Source of the DNA: an uncultured Faecalibacterium sp.
Lineage (GTDB): Bacteria; Bacillota; Clostridia; Oscillospirales; Ruminococcaceae
Assembly: GCA_934540955.1 (NCBI GenBank)
Contig: CAKTCY010000005.1
Coordinates: 1-59,204, forward strand
Direction: 5' to 3'
Length of the DNA: 59,204 nucleotides
A model generated the notes under the pieces. The model worked only from the letters and a program-made list of their open reading frames with translations. It made no database searches and was not told the origin of the DNA. Positions 58,086-59,204 of the stretch are shown piece by piece (within the stretch, counting starts at the first letter, position 1; each line of letters begins with the position of its first letter). Position numbers and translations under genes: made by a program.

Positions 58086-58910
58086 ATGGCAGATTACAGA
58101 AAGTCCAGCGTACATTGCCACTCTACTTTGTGTGACGGCAAGAACACCCTGCAGCAGATGGCCGGTGCTGCCTGTGCGCAGGGGCTGACCACCCTTGGTT
58201 TCAGCGGCCACAGCTACACAAAGCCCGACCCGGAATACTGCATGACCCCCGGCCGCACCGCCCTGTACCGCGCCACCATTGCCAAGCTGAAAAACGAGTA
58301 CCGGGGCAAGGTGGATATCCTGTGCGGCATCGAGTGGGACCTGCTGAGCGAGGGCACGCCCAAGGGCTTTGATTACTGGATCGGCAGCGCACACCATTTG
58401 TACGGCAAGAACACCGGCAAATACTACGAGATCGATTTCCGCCCCGAGGATCTGCGGGACTGCATCAACAACGATTTTGACGGCGACCCGCTGGCAGCGG
58501 TGGAGGCCTACTTTGCCGAGGTGGAAAAGATCGCCGCCAAAAAGCCGGACATTCTGGGGCACATCGACCTTGTCAAAAAGCTGAACGCGGACGGCAGCTT
58601 TTTTGATGAGGAGTCTCCCCGCTACAAGGCAGCGGCGCTCAAGGCGCTGCAAGCCGCCCGGGAGAACGACTGCATTCTGGAAGTGAACACCGGCGGCGTG
58701 TACCGGGGCTACCGCAAGGACTTCTACCCCGGCGCATGGCTGCTGGGCGAGTGGAACAAGCTGGGCGGCAGGGTGCTCATCACCGCCGACGCCCACGACA
58801 CCGCCGCGCTGACCTTCGACTTTGACGAAGCCGCCGCCGCCATCAAGGCCGCAGGCTTTACCGCCGTAACTGTGCTGACCGTCAACGGATTTGAGCAGCA
58901 GGAACTGTGA
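58086..58910 (+). CDS. hisK: Histidinol-phosphatase, PHP family
   Basis: The enzyme removes phosphate from histidinol phosphate. The 274-residue PHP-domain protein starts with the metal motif VHCHSTLCDGKNTLQQM, then GFSGHS, GIEWDLL, GSAHHLYG, DILGHIDLVKKL and ADAHD near the end, covering the trinuclear metal site. It completes the pathway in this cluster. It starts 7 bases after the hisIE stop. Confidence 0.94.
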   Translation: MADYRKSSVHCHSTLCDGKNTLQQMAGAACAQGLTTLGFSGHSYTKPDPEYCMTPGRTALYRATIAKLKNEYRGKVDILCGIEWDLLSEGTPKGFDYWIGSAHHLYGKNTGKYYEIDFRPEDLRDCINNDFDGDPLAAVEAYFAEVEKIAAKKPDILGHIDLVKKLNADGSFFDEESPRYKAAALKALQAARENDCILEVNTGGVYRGYRKDFYPGAWLLGEWNKLGGRVLITADAHDTAALTFDFDEAAAAIKAAGFTAVTVLTVNGFEQQEL

Positions 58911-58913
58911 AAC

Positions 58914-58967
58914 GAACCCTCTCAGTCACGCCTGACGGCGTGCCAGCTCCCCCGAAGGGGGAGCTTT
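58914..58967 (+). repeat. Family-B palindromic element, single end (B4)
   Basis: GAACCCTCTCAG is followed by CACGCC-TGAC-GGCGTG and AGCTCCCCC-GAAG-GGGGGAGCT. It lies directly after hisK. The small stem differs from that in B1 and B2 at paired positions. Confidence 0.82.
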
Positions 58968-58992
58968 ATCAGCGCTGCCGTTCCCCGCTACG

Positions 58993-59108
58993 CCCCTTCC
59001 CGTGAAAAGGCAATTCTGGAAAATCCGCAGATTTTCCAGAATTGCAAAATAAAAATATTTTTCCGCTGAATATGCCCAAAGTACAAGCGGAGGGCATTCA
59101 AAATCGTT
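58993..59108 (+). repeat. CGCA-hairpin element, short form (E7)
   Basis: CCCCTTCCCGTGAAAA, then a perfect 16-base hairpin (59010-59025 with 59030-59045, loop CGCA), an AT-rich stretch, CCGCTGAATATGCCC, GGGCAT (59092-59097 paired with 59072-59077) and AAAATCGTT at the end. Confidence 0.9.
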
Positions 59109-59119
59109 TAACCGCAAAA

Positions 59120-59159
59120 GAGGCCAGTGCACAGTTTTTTGTGCAACGGCCTCCTTTTT
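59120..59159 (+). terminator. Terminator at the end of the histidine operon
   Basis: GAGGCC and GGCCTC, with inner TGCAC and GTGCA, form a stem around an AGTTTTTT-like loop, followed by CTTTTT. Confidence 0.8.
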
Positions 59160-59178
59160 GCGCGAAGAAAGGAACCCT

Positions 59179-59204
59179 ATGACCCAGACGCGACCCCTGA
59201 AAAC
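59179..59204 (+). CDS. Start of a truncated CDS at the window edge
   Basis: ATG 59179 with AAAGGAA upstream opens MTQTRPLK and runs off the window. Too little is present to identify it. Confidence 0.5.

Noticed and set aside
1..59204. tRNA, rRNA or transposase genes
   Set aside because: I saw no cloverleaf with conserved TTCGAATC-type arms, no rRNA sequence, and no transposase or integrase motif in any listed frame.

Overview
The window reads as a chromosomal segment of a high-GC, anaerobic, gut-type Firmicute of the Oscillospiraceae/Ruminococcaceae (Faecalibacterium, Gemmiger or Subdoligranulum-like). The reasons are the clostridial gene types (DUF4358-MBOAT-DHHW surface acetylation genes, Rnf subunits, ECF S-component, HrcA/CIRCE control, fused hisIE), AGGAGG ribosome sites, and strong sigma-A promoters, several with an extended -10 TGGTAT. 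The placement is inferred from gene content; no rRNA or marker phylogeny is possible here. Sporulation and germination genes (gpr, spoVAC-AD-AE, spoVT) are intact.

Layout. 0-3.7 kb: gpr, rpsT and the spoVA operon. 3.7-8 kb: a VanY-type carboxypeptidase and a surface O-acetylation cassette. 8.1-9.7 kb: two small double-glycine-leader proteins and an AT-richer ParE/Phd toxin-antitoxin pair. 9.8-14.9 kb: hrcA-grpE-dnaK-dnaJ under a perfect CIRCE. 15-18.7 kb: two tandem paralogous secreted proteins with matching ends and divergent middles. 19-31.4 kb: SpoVT, a flavoprotein, an AGCS symporter, an LCP-like protein, a MocR regulator facing an ECF S-component, MATE, RlmA, a DEAD-box helicase and DUF1015. 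31.4-35.6 kb: rpe with rnfD-rnfE-rnfA and a membrane-anchored protein. 35.8-40.4 kb: an OmpR-type two-component system, ychF and mtnN. 40.5-43.3 kb: a zinc/cadmium efflux operon (ArsR, HMA chaperone, P-type ATPase). 43.5-50 kb: a beta-helix surface protein, a thioesterase, an NhaC antiporter, MarR and EamA. 50.4-59.1 kb: a complete histidine operon (hisZG fusion, D, C, B, H, A, F, IE, K). A new gene starts at the right edge.

The most unusual structure is a family of intergenic elements (at about 18.75, 39.5, 49.3, 49.5, 50.1 and 59.0 kb, plus a fragment at the left edge). Each has a hairpin whose stem sequence differs between copies while its CGCA tetraloop stays constant. A second stem also covaries (ATGGCC/GGCCAT, ATGCCC/GGGCAT, ATGCGC/GCGCAT). 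Two copies in inverted orientation bracket eamA, and in two cases the conserved end supplies the stop codon of the neighbouring gene. A second family, with GAACCCTCTCAG ends and an AGCTCCCCC hairpin, has four copies, one of them inside the histidine operon.

Other notable points: the MocR regulator has Arg in place of its PLP-binding Lys; rnfDEA occurs without B, C and G; a cluster of helically phased DnaA-box-like 9-mers lies upstream of the metal ATPase; and HisZ and HisG are fused. I found no rRNA, tRNA or CRISPR array and no transposase gene.
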